Source of the DNA: Bacillus sp. SORGH_AS_0510
GTDB lineage: Bacteria > Bacillota > Bacilli > Bacillales > Cytobacillaceae
Direction: 5' to 3'
DNA length: 64,000 nucleotides
Assembly (NCBI RefSeq): GCF_030818775.1
Contig: NZ_JAUTAU010000001.1
Coordinates: 949,001 to 1,013,000, forward strand
Of the stretch, positions 44,862 to 53,340 are shown piece after piece. A program made the translations under genes and the position numbers. Under the pieces are notes generated by a model. It was not told the DNA's origin. It searched no databases and saw only the letters and a list, made by a program, of their open reading frames with translations. Position 1 is the first letter of the stretch; every line of letters begins with the position of its first letter.

Positions 44862-46022
44862 ATGACTCAGTTACAGTTTACCCTAGATATGGAAGTTTTA
44901 AAAGATTCTGTTATGAATTCAAACATTGATACCGTTATTAAATCGGCTATTGTTTTGGTTTTAAATGAATTTATGGAAAAAGAAAGAGATGACTACTTAC
45001 AAACTTCTCCTTACGAGCGGTCTGATGAGCGTCATGACTACCGTAATGGATATTATGAACGCGAATTGACAATGAGTATTGGGAAGATAAAACTCAAGGT
45101 TCCAAGAACTCGTAATGGTGAATTCTCACCTTCGGTCTTTGAAAAATACGCTCGCTGTGATCAGGCTTTAGTCCTTTCTATGCTCGAGATGGTCATTAAT
45201 GGTGTCTCTACAAGAAAGGTCACTCATATTGTAGAGCAGCTTTGTGGTGAAAGTATCTCTAAATCGTTTGTTTCATCACTCACTCAAAAGTTAGATCCAA
45301 TTGTTAATGATTGGGCTAAAAGACCTTTAAACACAGTCTATTTTCCTTTTGTTTTTGTAGATGCAATGTATATAAAAGTACGTGAACATCAACGTGTCGT
45401 CTCTAAAGCAGTTTATATTGCCACAGCTCTTACTGAAAAAAACAAGCGTGAAATATTGGGATTAAGTGTAGATCACGCTGAAAGCTATGAAAGTTGGAGT
45501 AATTTCTTTAAACAACTTAAATCACGGGGCCTTCAATCCCCGAAACTTGTTATATCTGACGCTCATCAGGGTCTACAAAAAGCTATACAGCGTGAATTTA
45601 TCGGGACTACTTGGCAAAGATGCAATGTACATTTTAAACGTAATATTATTGAAAAACTCCCTAAAAAGGATTCAGCTGAAATTCGCTTAATGATTAAACG
45701 TGTGTTTGAAGCTGTCACAATAGACGATATTAGAACATTTAAGGATGAACTAATGAGTAAGTTTGGAGATAACCCTAAATATGAAAAAGCACTCGATGTA
45801 TTAGATAAAGGTTTCGAAGATACCATTCAATACATGAATCATCCAGAATCCATTCGTCCTCATATTAGAAGTACTAACTCTCTTGAGCGATTAAATCAAG
45901 AAGTACGTAGAAGGGAAAAAGTTATACGTATTTTTCCAAACACCCAATCAGCTTTCCGTCTAGTAGGGGCTGTTTTAATGCACTATCAAGACACGATATA
46001 CGCTAAGAAAAAATCACTATAG
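44862..46022 (+). CDS. IS256-family transposase
   Basis: 386 residues, full length for the family. DDE catalytic residues sit in VFVDAMYIKVREH (first Asp), KLVISDAHQGLQ (second Asp) and RSTNSLERLNQEVRRR (Glu). A preceding N-terminal domain contains YRNGYYERELTMSIGKIKLK. It catalyses copy-out/paste-in style transposition through a circular intermediate. No frameshift, so probably active. Confidence 0.95.
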   Translation: MTQLQFTLDMEVLKDSVMNSNIDTVIKSAIVLVLNEFMEKERDDYLQTSPYERSDERHDYRNGYYERELTMSIGKIKLKVPRTRNGEFSPSVFEKYARCDQALVLSMLEMVINGVSTRKVTHIVEQLCGESISKSFVSSLTQKLDPIVNDWAKRPLNTVYFPFVFVDAMYIKVREHQRVVSKAVYIATALTEKNKREILGLSVDHAESYESWSNFFKQLKSRGLQSPKLVISDAHQGLQKAIQREFIGTTWQRCNVHFKRNIIEKLPKKDSAEIRLMIKRVFEAVTIDDIRTFKDELMSKFGDNPKYEKALDVLDKGFEDTIQYMNHPESIRPHIRSTNSLERLNQEVRRREKVIRIFPNTQSAFRLVGAVLMHYQDTIYAKKKSL

Positions 46023-46036
46023 CTAATGGTTTTTTT

Positions 46037-46140
46037 GAACTTCCATTTATGGATTTTTCCACATCCAGTAAAGGCTGTCAAAGTGAAAAGAGCCTTTGAC
46101 AGCCTTTACTGGATGTGGAGTTTTAAACCCATGGAAGTTT
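46037..46140 (+). other. Large hairpin downstream of the transposase gene
   Basis: A perfect 26-bp stem (46058-46083 with 46094-46119) around a 10-nt loop, enclosed by an outer stem GAACTTCCAT / ATGGAAGTTT. No long T run follows. It lies inside the IS near the right end and could stop impinging transcription or structure the transposase mRNA. Confidence 0.8.
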
Positions 46141-46231
46141 CGCAAAAAAATGTTAATAGGAGAAGGCCCCAGGCAATTCAATTGGTTGAAATCATTGTAT
46201 AGGAATTTTACACAATATTTAGGACTTGACT

Positions 46232-46239
46232 GTTATACT
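46232..46239 (+). repeat. Target site duplication, right copy
   Basis: GTTATACT, matching 44755-44762 exactly. Removing the IS and one copy restores a continuous promoter region for the PTS genes. Confidence 0.93.
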
Positions 46240-46241
46240 AC

Positions 46242-46255
46242 TGAAATCGTTTGCA
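46242..46255 (-). promoter_or_regulatory. Catabolite-responsive element (cre)
   Basis: TGAAATCGTTTGCA matches the CcpA consensus TGWAANCGNTNWCA at all but one position. Without the IS it would lie about 77 nt upstream of the IIBC start codon, a normal place for CcpA repression. The insertion has moved it more than 1.5 kb from the gene. Confidence 0.75.
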
Positions 46256-46304
46256 AAAAGAATGAATGTTTACCGCAATATGCGGAAAAAATGGTTTTAA
46301 TACG

Positions 46305-46340
46305 ACAAAAACCGTCAAATGCCACAGATTTGACGGTTTT
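46305..46340. terminator. Terminator of the manR-like gene
   Basis: AAAAACCGTCAAAT pairs with ATTTGACGGTTTTTTT around a 7-nt loop, directly after the minus-strand stop. It separates manR from the PTS genes, so those need their own promoter. Confidence 0.88.
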
Positions 46341-46341
46341 T

Positions 46342-48285
46342 TTATAGATTTTTTATAAAGTCTTCCGGTGTTTTTGGCTTGATCAAGTTCGTCAGCTGCA
46401 ATGGATGCTCACTTAATTGACCGATTTCCGAAAATAGTTCTCTTGTCGTCGTATATTCCTCCGGCTTGGTTGCTAACGTCAAGACGAGAGAGACATATTC
46501 TTTGCCCCAAAGCAGCGGCTTTTTTAAAACGCCGACAGCAATGGCGGATTTTTTAATATACGATGGGTTTCCATGCGGAATCGCAATACCCCCGCCTATG
46601 TTCGTGGAAGAATGCTGTTCCCGAATGATGGAGGATTCGATGTATTCGTTGCTGACATACCCGTATTCTGCGAGCTTGGTGGTGAGAGCCTCAATGATTT
46701 CATAGGGATGACTGTATTGTAAGTCTATTAAAATCAACTCTTCTGTCACTAGTTCCCGTAAATATGGGAAGGTTCCATCTTGTTGAGCCATGCCTGGAGC
46801 GGCTTGACTGCTCAGCTCCTCAATAAACGCCTGCAGTTTATTCTCCTCTTCCGCTGTTAAAAGCGGTGTAACATGAATCACAGGGAGGGCGGTATTTGGG
46901 ATTGGCACAGTCGAAATAATGAAATCAATATCTGCAGCTGTAAAATGGTTAATCTTGTGAATCGAAACTGAATCAAGAATATCTAACGAATGGAATTTTC
47001 GTTCCAGCTTCGTGCGAAGTAGAACCGACGCCCCAATGCCCATTGGACAAACAATGATCGTTCTCTTATTGCTTCCGCTTTTCCGCTGCATTTTTTCAAG
47101 GGAGGCTTGGAAGTGCAGGGTGAGATAGGCTGCCTCTTCTTCAGGGATTTTTAGGTCCCGGACATGATTTATATGAACGATTTCATTCATGATCGTATCA
47201 AACATATATGGATACATTCGCTTAATTTCATCCAAGATGGGATTGTTTACATTCAGACGATGGCGAATCCGATTCATCGTGGATTGAAGGTGAACGTGCA
47301 ATCCGCGGAGTAGCTCCTCATCTTGTGAAAAAGGGATGTGAATCATGTGGGAAAGTCGACTAACCAACGTGGCGGTTAGTTCTACCACTTCTTCATCCAC
47401 CTTATTGCCGGCTTCGTTGGCATGTTGCACCTTTCCGCCTAAAAAATGAAGAGTCATATAGGCGATTTCCTGTTGGGGAAAACGGATGGCAAAATGATGC
47501 TCTACTTTTTTCATTATGTCTTCGGCGATGGTGTATTCTTTCTTTGTCTGTACGCTTTCGAGCTCCGTTTCCGGAAGTTGGATGGAATACCCTTGTTTCA
47601 ACCGCTTAATGGCAATCAGCATATGTATAGTGAGGTTTTGCAACGTTTCATCCGTATAGGGATTCTTGCTCTGGTTGTTGACTTCTGCAAGTGAGTGCTT
47701 GACTGCCTGTATGTCCTGCTTTTCGAAAAATTGCTCCCAAAATGGCATCTGGTTGGATGTGGCTTCCACGAAGGCTGGCACCCTTGAAATCGCTTGGCGC
47801 CAATTTTGTTCAGATCCTTCTACTTCAATGCCCAGTTTCTTTTTGGTTGTCAGTTGGAGGCTAAATTTTGCCAGGAAGCCTTCGATCTTTTCGAGATCTT
47901 TTTTAATTACGGCTTTGTTGACAAAGAAGAGGTCGGAAAGCTTTTGCAGGGTTAAGGATTTTTTTTCTATTAGGAGTAATTCAAGAATCCGTGCTAAGCG
48001 GTTATTCTCATCAACTTCTTCAGTGGTAGCACCTGTATCTGCATGGTATAGCGTATTCAAGAGCTCTTCCCGTTCGGTGTGGCTGATTTCGAGCTGAAAG
48101 CCGATATTCGGTTTTCTGGAAAGCGTCGCATGGGAATGATCGCTTAACCAAAGGTCGAGCACCTTCGAATCATTGCGTACCGTCTTCTCCGAGCACCCGA
48201 GCCGATCCGCCAGCTGCTGCGAAGACAAAAACTCATCGCGAGACTCAAGCAAAATCCGTAACATCGTCCGTTGCCGTTCATTCAT
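46342..48285 (-). CDS. manR: ManR-like PTS-regulated activator (BglG/MtlR family)
   Basis: 647 residues. Two N-terminal helix-turn-helix domains (SSQQLADRLGCSEKTVRND and LQKLSDLFFVNKAVIKKDL), two PRD domains with phosphorylatable His (HLRKLK-like regions; LTLHFQASLEK), a IIB-like domain with IIVCPMGIGASVLLRT, and a IIA-like domain with GGGIAIPHGNPSY. Such proteins activate mannose or mannitol PTS genes when phosphorylated by HPr and not by their own transporter. Location beside IIBC, IIA and manA supports ManR over MtlR. Confidence 0.82.
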   Translation of the reverse strand: MNERQRTMLRILLESRDEFLSSQQLADRLGCSEKTVRNDSKVLDLWLSDHSHATLSRKPNIGFQLEISHTEREELLNTLYHADTGATTEEVDENNRLARILELLLIEKKSLTLQKLSDLFFVNKAVIKKDLEKIEGFLAKFSLQLTTKKKLGIEVEGSEQNWRQAISRVPAFVEATSNQMPFWEQFFEKQDIQAVKHSLAEVNNQSKNPYTDETLQNLTIHMLIAIKRLKQGYSIQLPETELESVQTKKEYTIAEDIMKKVEHHFAIRFPQQEIAYMTLHFLGGKVQHANEAGNKVDEEVVELTATLVSRLSHMIHIPFSQDEELLRGLHVHLQSTMNRIRHRLNVNNPILDEIKRMYPYMFDTIMNEIVHINHVRDLKIPEEEAAYLTLHFQASLEKMQRKSGSNKRTIIVCPMGIGASVLLRTKLERKFHSLDILDSVSIHKINHFTAADIDFIISTVPIPNTALPVIHVTPLLTAEEENKLQAFIEELSSQAAPGMAQQDGTFPYLRELVTEELILIDLQYSHPYEIIEALTTKLAEYGYVSNEYIESSIIREQHSSTNIGGGIAIPHGNPSYIKKSAIAVGVLKKPLLWGKEYVSLVLTLATKPEEYTTTRELFSEIGQLSEHPLQLTNLIKPKTPEDFIKNL

Positions 48286-48356
48286 CTATGGTTCACCTCA
48301 CTTTTATTGTGTAGGGTTGGGGGCGTGTCCTCCTAAGGTGGACAGTGGTCACGGGC

Positions 48357-48369
48357 GGTGCCTGACACC
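48357..48369 (+). repeat. Short GGTGCCTGACACC palindrome
   Basis: GGTG-CCTGA-CACC, a small palindrome of the type scattered in Bacillaceae genomes. It lies in the 316-bp gap between manR and manA. A second, GGGGTCAGCCCCA (about 48534-48546), lies 180 nt further. I could not identify either gene's promoter in this gap. Confidence 0.55.
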
Positions 48370-48601
48370 AAACTAGGATAGAATGGTATCATATTCTGTA
48401 ATGGTTGTCATCACTAAGATTAGGACCTTCGGCGGATGGATTTTGTTTTGCTTCTATTTTGGAAATGGAGTATTCTTGTGAATGAGTTCATTTTTAGTTT
48501 TTGCAAATACTACTTATTTATTAATGGAGACATTGGGGTCAGCCCCATTCGACACAGTCTCCACACCCGCGACTACATAGAGCAGGAGGAATGGATTACA
48601 C

Positions 48602-49546
48602 ATGCAGCCGTTATTTTTGAAGCCCGTCTTTAAAGAGAGAATTTGGGGAGGAACAGCCTTAAAACAGGAATTTGGATATGAGATTCCATCTGAACATACA
48701 GGAGAGTGCTGGGCAATTTCCGCTCATCCGAATGGCCCTTCCGTTATTGAAAATGGAACATATGCAGGGATGACGCTTGATGAGCTATGGACGAAGCATC
48801 CAGAGATATTTGGAAATCCAAATGAAGAAGTTTTCCCACTATTAACGAAAATTTTGGATGCGAATATGGACTTATCCGTTCAAGTGCACCCAGATGATGC
48901 GTATGCCAAGGTTAACGAAAATGGAGAGCTTGGCAAGACAGAATGCTGGTACATCATCGACTGTAAAGAAGATGCTGACATGATCTTCGGCCACAACGCA
49001 AAGACGCGTGAAGAACTAGTGGAACAAATCAACGAAGGTAAATGGAACGACTTGCTTCGCCGTGTAAAAATCAAGCCAGGGGATTTCTTCTATGTACCAA
49101 GCGGCACGATTCACGCATTGTGCGAAGGTACCTTAGTGTTAGAAACACAGCAAAGCTCTGACACCACATACCGTGTGTATGACTATGACCGCCGTGATGC
49201 AGAAGGCAATCTACGCGAGCTTCATTTGGAAAAAGCGATTGAAGTGACAACCGTTCCTCATCAAGATAGTGAGACGGCACCACGTGTGAAAGAGGAAGAA
49301 AACGCAACCGTGACTACTTTTGTCGAATCAGAGTTCTTCTCTGTGTACAAATGGGATGTCCACGGAAAAACTAGCGTCTCCTTTGCAGACAAATACGTAC
49401 TATTCAGCGTGATTAAAGGCGAGGGATCCCTTGTTCATCAAGGTGAAACCTATGCGTTGAACAAAGGCACACATTTTATCCTTCCAGTTGGAGCAGGAGA
49501 AATCCAGATAGAAGGCAACTGTGAATTGATTGTTTCCCATACGTAA
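48602..49546 (+). CDS. manA: Mannose-6-phosphate isomerase
   Basis: 314 residues, type I isomerase. Metal-binding motifs: LSVQVHPDD (His), KTECWYIIDC (Glu) and PSGTIHALCEGTLVLETQQ (His), plus YRVYDYDR with the catalytic Arg region. Starts MQPLFLKPVFKERIWGG as usual. AGGAGGA is 12 nt before the ATG, a long spacing. It converts the mannose-6-phosphate made by the PTS into fructose-6-phosphate. Confidence 0.94.
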   Translation: MQPLFLKPVFKERIWGGTALKQEFGYEIPSEHTGECWAISAHPNGPSVIENGTYAGMTLDELWTKHPEIFGNPNEEVFPLLTKILDANMDLSVQVHPDDAYAKVNENGELGKTECWYIIDCKEDADMIFGHNAKTREELVEQINEGKWNDLLRRVKIKPGDFFYVPSGTIHALCEGTLVLETQQSSDTTYRVYDYDRRDAEGNLRELHLEKAIEVTTVPHQDSETAPRVKEEENATVTTFVESEFFSVYKWDVHGKTSVSFADKYVLFSVIKGEGSLVHQGETYALNKGTHFILPVGAGEIQIEGNCELIVSHT

Positions 49547-49555
49547 AAGAAAAGA

Positions 49556-49598
49556 GGGACAGTCCCCCAGCGCTTTAAAGCGCCGGGGGACTGTCCCC
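49556..49598 (-). repeat. Two-armed GGGGACAGTCCCC hairpin repeat
   Basis: Full copy 10 nt after the manA stop: GGGACAGTCCCC, central CAGCGCTTTAAAGCGCC (extended apical stem), GGGGGACTGTCCCC, then TTTTT. Confidence 0.9.
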
Positions 49599-49624
49599 TT
49601 TTTCACTTCACCCCAGGCCAGGCT

Positions 49625-49831
49625 TTCGCAAATAAAAGCGAGTTATCCGCAAATAAAAACTGTAGTATCTACAAATGAGATGGTTCATCCACAAATATCA
49701 GCGGTTCCTCCACATAAAAAAGTGGATGACTCATAAGAAAACAGATTCATCCACAAAAAAGATCTACCTTATCCACAAAAAGGAGATAAAAATAGCTGAA
49801 AAAGAGCGTTATCCACAAAATTTTATCAACA
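49625..49831 (+). repeat. About 21-bp-period array of DnaA-box-like motifs
   Basis: Motifs of the form TTATCCACAAA recur with their last A at about 49630, 49651, 49673, 49693, 49714, (49735 degenerate), 49755, 49777 and 49817; a further TTATCAACA ends at 49831 out of phase. Steps are 20-22 bp or double that. TTATCCACA at 49769-49777 and 49809-49817 are perfect DnaA boxes; others differ by one or two bases (TTATCCGCA, TATCTACA, TCATCCACA). It lies between the manA repeat and the FadR-type promoter and is non-coding. Confidence 0.8.
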
Positions 49832-49883
49832 AAAAAAGAGACCACTGCATTTTTATAGAGTGTGACGTTATCTTAAAATAAAA

Positions 49884-49929
49884 TTGACTTTTTAAAATAT
49901 TCAGAATACAATCAACCTATCAGATAGGT
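49884..49929 (+). promoter_or_regulatory. Promoter and operator of the FadR-type regulator gene
   Basis: TTGACT (49884-49889), 17-bp spacer, TACAAT (49907-49912). The perfect palindrome ACCTATC-A-GATAGGT (49915-49929) follows at the start of transcription, a typical place and form for a GntR/FadR operator, suggesting autoregulation. Confidence 0.8.
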
Positions 49930-49972
49930 GGACAGTCATATAGTAGAAAAGTAGAGAGAAGGTGACCGTCTC

Positions 49973-50650
49973 ATGAAAACTATCAAAAAGGTATCGATGC
50001 ATGAAATGATCGCTGAGGAAATCAAGAAATACATTCATGATCATCAACTAAAAAAAGGTGATAAGCTTCCGTCTGTAGCGGAACTAACCACCATACTCGG
50101 GGTCAGCCGGTCGAGTATTCGCGAAGGTCTCCGTTACCTGGAAGGATTCGAAGTCATTGAGGTCCAGAATGGAAAAGGCAGCTATGTGAAAGAAGGAGAC
50201 GCCCTCAAAATCGAAGCCAAAATTGATGTGGAGCAGGAAAAGAATTATCTGCTACACATTAGCGAACTGCGAAGAGCATTAGAAGGAAAAGCGGTTGAAC
50301 TCGCTACTCAAAGGGCAACCAACGAAGAAATCGAAGAGATGGAGCAATTAATCACCGAAGTCATCCGTCTCCGAGATGAGGGAATCGATTCTTCGAATGT
50401 AGACTGGGAATTTCACAAGGCCATTTATCGCGCCTCCCATAATCCCTTGCTAGAAAGTGTCGCCGAATCGGTGTCTGACACCTTCAATAAACTTTGGAGC
50501 AGGCCTTTTGGCATCGAGCACATTTTTAGTGATACCCTGCCGTTTCACCGAACGATGCTTGACGGCATTAAACAACGGGATCCTGCCTATGCGTTGCAAG
50601 AGTTTAATAAAATTATAGATGCAGTCGAGCATACCGTGCGCCACATCTAG
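49973..50650 (+). CDS. FadR/GntR-family transcription regulator
   Basis: 225 residues. N-terminal winged helix-turn-helix (KKGDKLPSVAELTTILGVSRSSIREGLRYLEGFEVIEVQNGKGSYV) and a C-terminal all-helical FCD ligand domain whose metal-binding His/Asp residues are seen in EFHKAIYRASHNP and LPFHRTML. The AGAGAAGGTGACC leader gives a good site. It probably controls the downstream PLP enzyme and sugar transporter genes in response to a small carboxylate or sugar acid. Confidence 0.88.
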   Translation: MKTIKKVSMHEMIAEEIKKYIHDHQLKKGDKLPSVAELTTILGVSRSSIREGLRYLEGFEVIEVQNGKGSYVKEGDALKIEAKIDVEQEKNYLLHISELRRALEGKAVELATQRATNEEIEEMEQLITEVIRLRDEGIDSSNVDWEFHKAIYRASHNPLLESVAESVSDTFNKLWSRPFGIEHIFSDTLPFHRTMLDGIKQRDPAYALQEFNKIIDAVEHTVRHI

Positions 50651-50713
50651 CTCAGCCTCAACACCTACCAACACACACGGTTTGCCGCCGCAAAAAAGAA
50701 AGAAGGAATGACC

Positions 50714-51901
50714 ATGCCAAACCCATTTTTTTCAGACGAACATATTGTCACACATCTCGGTGACGAGTATGAACGCTTCCACGGAGCCGTTGTTCCGCCA
50801 ATCTATCAAAATTCTCTCTTCGTCTTTAAGGATTTCGACCAGCTCGCCGAAGCCATGAAGGACGAGCAAAACAGTTACCTCTACTGGCGGGGCACCAATC
50901 CCACCGTCCAAATCGTCGAACAAAAACTTGCTGCCCTTGAAAAAGGCGAGAAATGTAAACTATTCGCTTCCGGAATGGCCGCCATTTCATCCGCCATCCT
51001 CACATTTCTAAAAGCCGGTGACCATGTAGTAAGCATCAGCAATATTTACGGTCCTACCACAAAGTTCTTCAGCTATGCTGAAAAATTTGGAATCACTCAC
51101 ACCAACACACTTCAAACCGATCTCAACACCATCGAATCACTCATTCAACCCAACACCAAAGTCATTTACCTTGAAAGTCCAACCACCATGACCTTCAAAC
51201 TTGTTGACCTGAAGGCCATCGCCGACCTTGCCAAACAGCGCGGTATCAAAACAATCATTGATAACACTTGGGCTACTCCGATTTTTCAAAATCCTATCAC
51301 TTTAGGAATCGATATCGTGGTTCATTCCGTCTCCAAGTACCTAGGTGGCCATAGCGACCTCGTTGGTGGAGCACTCATCACCAGCAAAGAAATCATGGAC
51401 CATCTTTTCTATCACGAATATCAATTGCTTGGCGGAGTCATGCCCCCATATGAAGCCTGGCTGTTAATGCGCGGACTGCGCACCCTGCCATTACGAATGA
51501 AAGCCCATCAAGAAAGCGGCATGAAAATCGCCACTTTTTTAGAAGATCACTCTGCTGTTAAAAAGGTCAACTATCCAGGATTAAAAAGCTCTCCAGACTA
51601 CGAACTCGGCACCAAGCAATTAAAGGGCTATTCCGGTTTATTGAGCTTTGAACTCGCAAATAATTCCTTTGAGTCCGTCCGAAAGGTGATTAACCAGCTA
51701 AAACAGTTCCAAATCGGTGTATCCTGGGGTGGGTTCGAAAGTCTCGTCATCTCACCGAATTACGGTTATAACACAGACCAATTGCTAGCCAGCGGTATGG
51801 ACCCAGGCCTGATTCGCCTCTCCGTCGGCCTAGAAAACGTCGATGAACTAATGGAAGATCTCGACGCGGCATTACAGCTACATCACTCACAAACGGTATA
51901 A
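50714..51901 (+). CDS. Cys/Met-metabolism PLP enzyme (gamma-synthase/lyase family)
   Basis: 395 residues from ATG 50714, better spaced from AAGAAGGA than ATG 50708. Fold type I PLP enzyme: GEKCKLFASGMAAISSAI binds phosphate, IDNTWATP holds the cofactor Asp, and HSVSKYLGGHSDLVGGA contains the PLP lysine. The family covers cystathionine beta-lyase, gamma-lyase and related C-S enzymes; the precise reaction cannot be read. It is odd next to a sugar transporter, which suggests a sulfur- or amino-acid-linked sugar substrate (inference). Confidence 0.82.
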   Translation: MPNPFFSDEHIVTHLGDEYERFHGAVVPPIYQNSLFVFKDFDQLAEAMKDEQNSYLYWRGTNPTVQIVEQKLAALEKGEKCKLFASGMAAISSAILTFLKAGDHVVSISNIYGPTTKFFSYAEKFGITHTNTLQTDLNTIESLIQPNTKVIYLESPTTMTFKLVDLKAIADLAKQRGIKTIIDNTWATPIFQNPITLGIDIVVHSVSKYLGGHSDLVGGALITSKEIMDHLFYHEYQLLGGVMPPYEAWLLMRGLRTLPLRMKAHQESGMKIATFLEDHSAVKKVNYPGLKSSPDYELGTKQLKGYSGLLSFELANNSFESVRKVINQLKQFQIGVSWGGFESLVISPNYGYNTDQLLASGMDPGLIRLSVGLENVDELMEDLDAALQLHHSQTV

Positions 51902-51955
51902 AAGGCAGACCTTTTATATAAAAAAGAAAAACATTTCAGAGGGGGATAAAATTTG

Positions 51956-53275
51956 ATGCTTCATCTCAAAAGAGGATTTTTGATGTTGGTGCTAGTCATG
52001 GTTTTCCTTGGCCTGCTCGCAGGCTGCAGCGGCTCCAAAGAAACAAGCTCTGAAGAAGGCGGCGACGCAAAGGTAACACTACGAATGGTTGAAAGTATTA
52101 CAAGCCCAGCAAGAACCAAACTGTTGAAAAAGATGCTTGCCAAGTTTGAAAAAGAAAATCCAGGGATTAAAGTGGAGCTCATCTCCCCGCCATTAAAGAG
52201 TGCAGATGAAAAAATCACGCAAATGCTAATGGCAAAAGAGGACATCGATGTATTAGAGGTACGTGAGCAAACCGTTAAAAACTTTGCGAACAACAAATTT
52301 ATTGAAGACCTTTCCCGCTATACAAGCCAGTGGAAAGATTGGGATACGTTGACGGAAACGATCAAACACGGTGCGACAGCGGTTAATCACAATCCATACT
52401 ACATTCCGTATGGCGTCTATGAAAAAACGCTATTTTACCGGAAAGATTGGTTTGAAGAAGCTGGCATCAAGGTTCCGGAAACATGGGATGAGCTAGTGGA
52501 TGCAGCCATTAAATTGACCGACAAATCGAAGAATCGCTACGGTTATAGCTTCAGAGGCGGCGCCGGTGCAACCGACTATATAGAGTTTATGACGTGGTCC
52601 TATTTAGGGAAAAAGATTGTTCAGAATGATGCTTATTTTACCCAAGAAGGAAAAACCATGTTTGAAACGCCTGAAGCGAAGCAAGTATTAGATACGTATT
52701 TGAAGCTTTACAAAGAAGCTTCTCCTCCTGATTCCGTGAGCTGGAGCTACCCAGAAATGGTGCAGGGCTTTACATCTGGAATGACCGCGATGTTAATTCA
52801 GGATCCAGAAGTCATCGTAACAGCTGAAGAAAATATGAAAAAAGGAACATGGGCGACGGCTCCACTGCCAAAAGGAACGCCATCTGGTGTGGCGCAACAG
52901 CCTGCCGGAACAGCTGGTTGGGGAATTGGTGCCTTCTCGAAGCATAAGGATGAAGCGTGGAAGCTTGTTTCTTTCCTATCCAGCCCAGAACAAAACCTTT
53001 ACTTTGCGAAAAATAACTCGTTAATCCCGATTCATTTGAGTGCCGGAGACGACCCTTATTTCAAGGAAGGTTATTTCAGTTCTTATATCCAAATGAATGC
53101 GAAGCCAGAGGAATTCCTAATTGCTGACCGTCCTGTCGAGTACAAGGGATATGCAGAGTACAGAGCGATGTCGGATAAAGATATTCAGGCTCTACTTTTA
53201 GGAAAACTATCGAAGGAAGACGCCTTAGCCAAGTGGTCTGATTTTTGGAAAAAAGAAAAAGCCAATAAAAAATAG
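51956..53275 (+). CDS. Sugar ABC transporter substrate-binding lipoprotein (CUT1)
   Basis: About 439 residues from ATG 51956 behind GAGGGGG. Lipoprotein signal VMVFLGLLAGCSGSK, then a family 1 extracellular solute-binding fold: TLRMVESITSP, FEKENPGIKVELI, YGVYEKTLFYRKDWFEEAGI, PETWDELVDAA, AGTAGWGIGAFSKHKDEAW. It binds a carbohydrate, probably an oligosaccharide, and delivers it to the two permeases that follow. No ATPase is encoded, so it likely shares a common one such as MsmX. Confidence 0.88.
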   Translation: MLHLKRGFLMLVLVMVFLGLLAGCSGSKETSSEEGGDAKVTLRMVESITSPARTKLLKKMLAKFEKENPGIKVELISPPLKSADEKITQMLMAKEDIDVLEVREQTVKNFANNKFIEDLSRYTSQWKDWDTLTETIKHGATAVNHNPYYIPYGVYEKTLFYRKDWFEEAGIKVPETWDELVDAAIKLTDKSKNRYGYSFRGGAGATDYIEFMTWSYLGKKIVQNDAYFTQEGKTMFETPEAKQVLDTYLKLYKEASPPDSVSWSYPEMVQGFTSGMTAMLIQDPEVIVTAEENMKKGTWATAPLPKGTPSGVAQQPAGTAGWGIGAFSKHKDEAWKLVSFLSSPEQNLYFAKNNSLIPIHLSAGDDPYFKEGYFSSYIQMNAKPEEFLIADRPVEYKGYAEYRAMSDKDIQALLLGKLSKEDALAKWSDFWKKEKANKK

Positions 53276-53340
53276 TAGTGCCGGTAGGGGGCAGTGGAGT
53301 TTTGCTGCCCCCTTATGTTTTAGAGAGGAGCGTATGACAC

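Larger units (their letters stand above)
44763..46231 (+). mobile_element. IS256-family insertion sequence, complete
   Basis: 1469 bp. Left end 44763-44788 begins GATTAAGTCCATATAATTG and ends GTGTAAAA; the right end 46206-46231 is its imperfect inverse (TTTTACACAATATTTAGGAC...). The ends resemble the 26-bp terminal repeats of IS256. It carries one intact transposase and a large hairpin, and is flanked by perfect 8-bp duplications. It lies between the IIBC gene and its cre site. Confidence 0.95.

Noticed and set aside
47666-48097. 143-codon plus-strand frame opposite manR
   Set aside because: Shadow frame with no ribosome site; manR on the opposite strand has full domain support.
49625-49831. 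Chromosomal or plasmid replication origin
   Set aside because: DnaA boxes are present, but there is no dnaA, dnaN, rep gene or clear AT-rich unwinding trio arrangement, and neighbours are metabolic genes.
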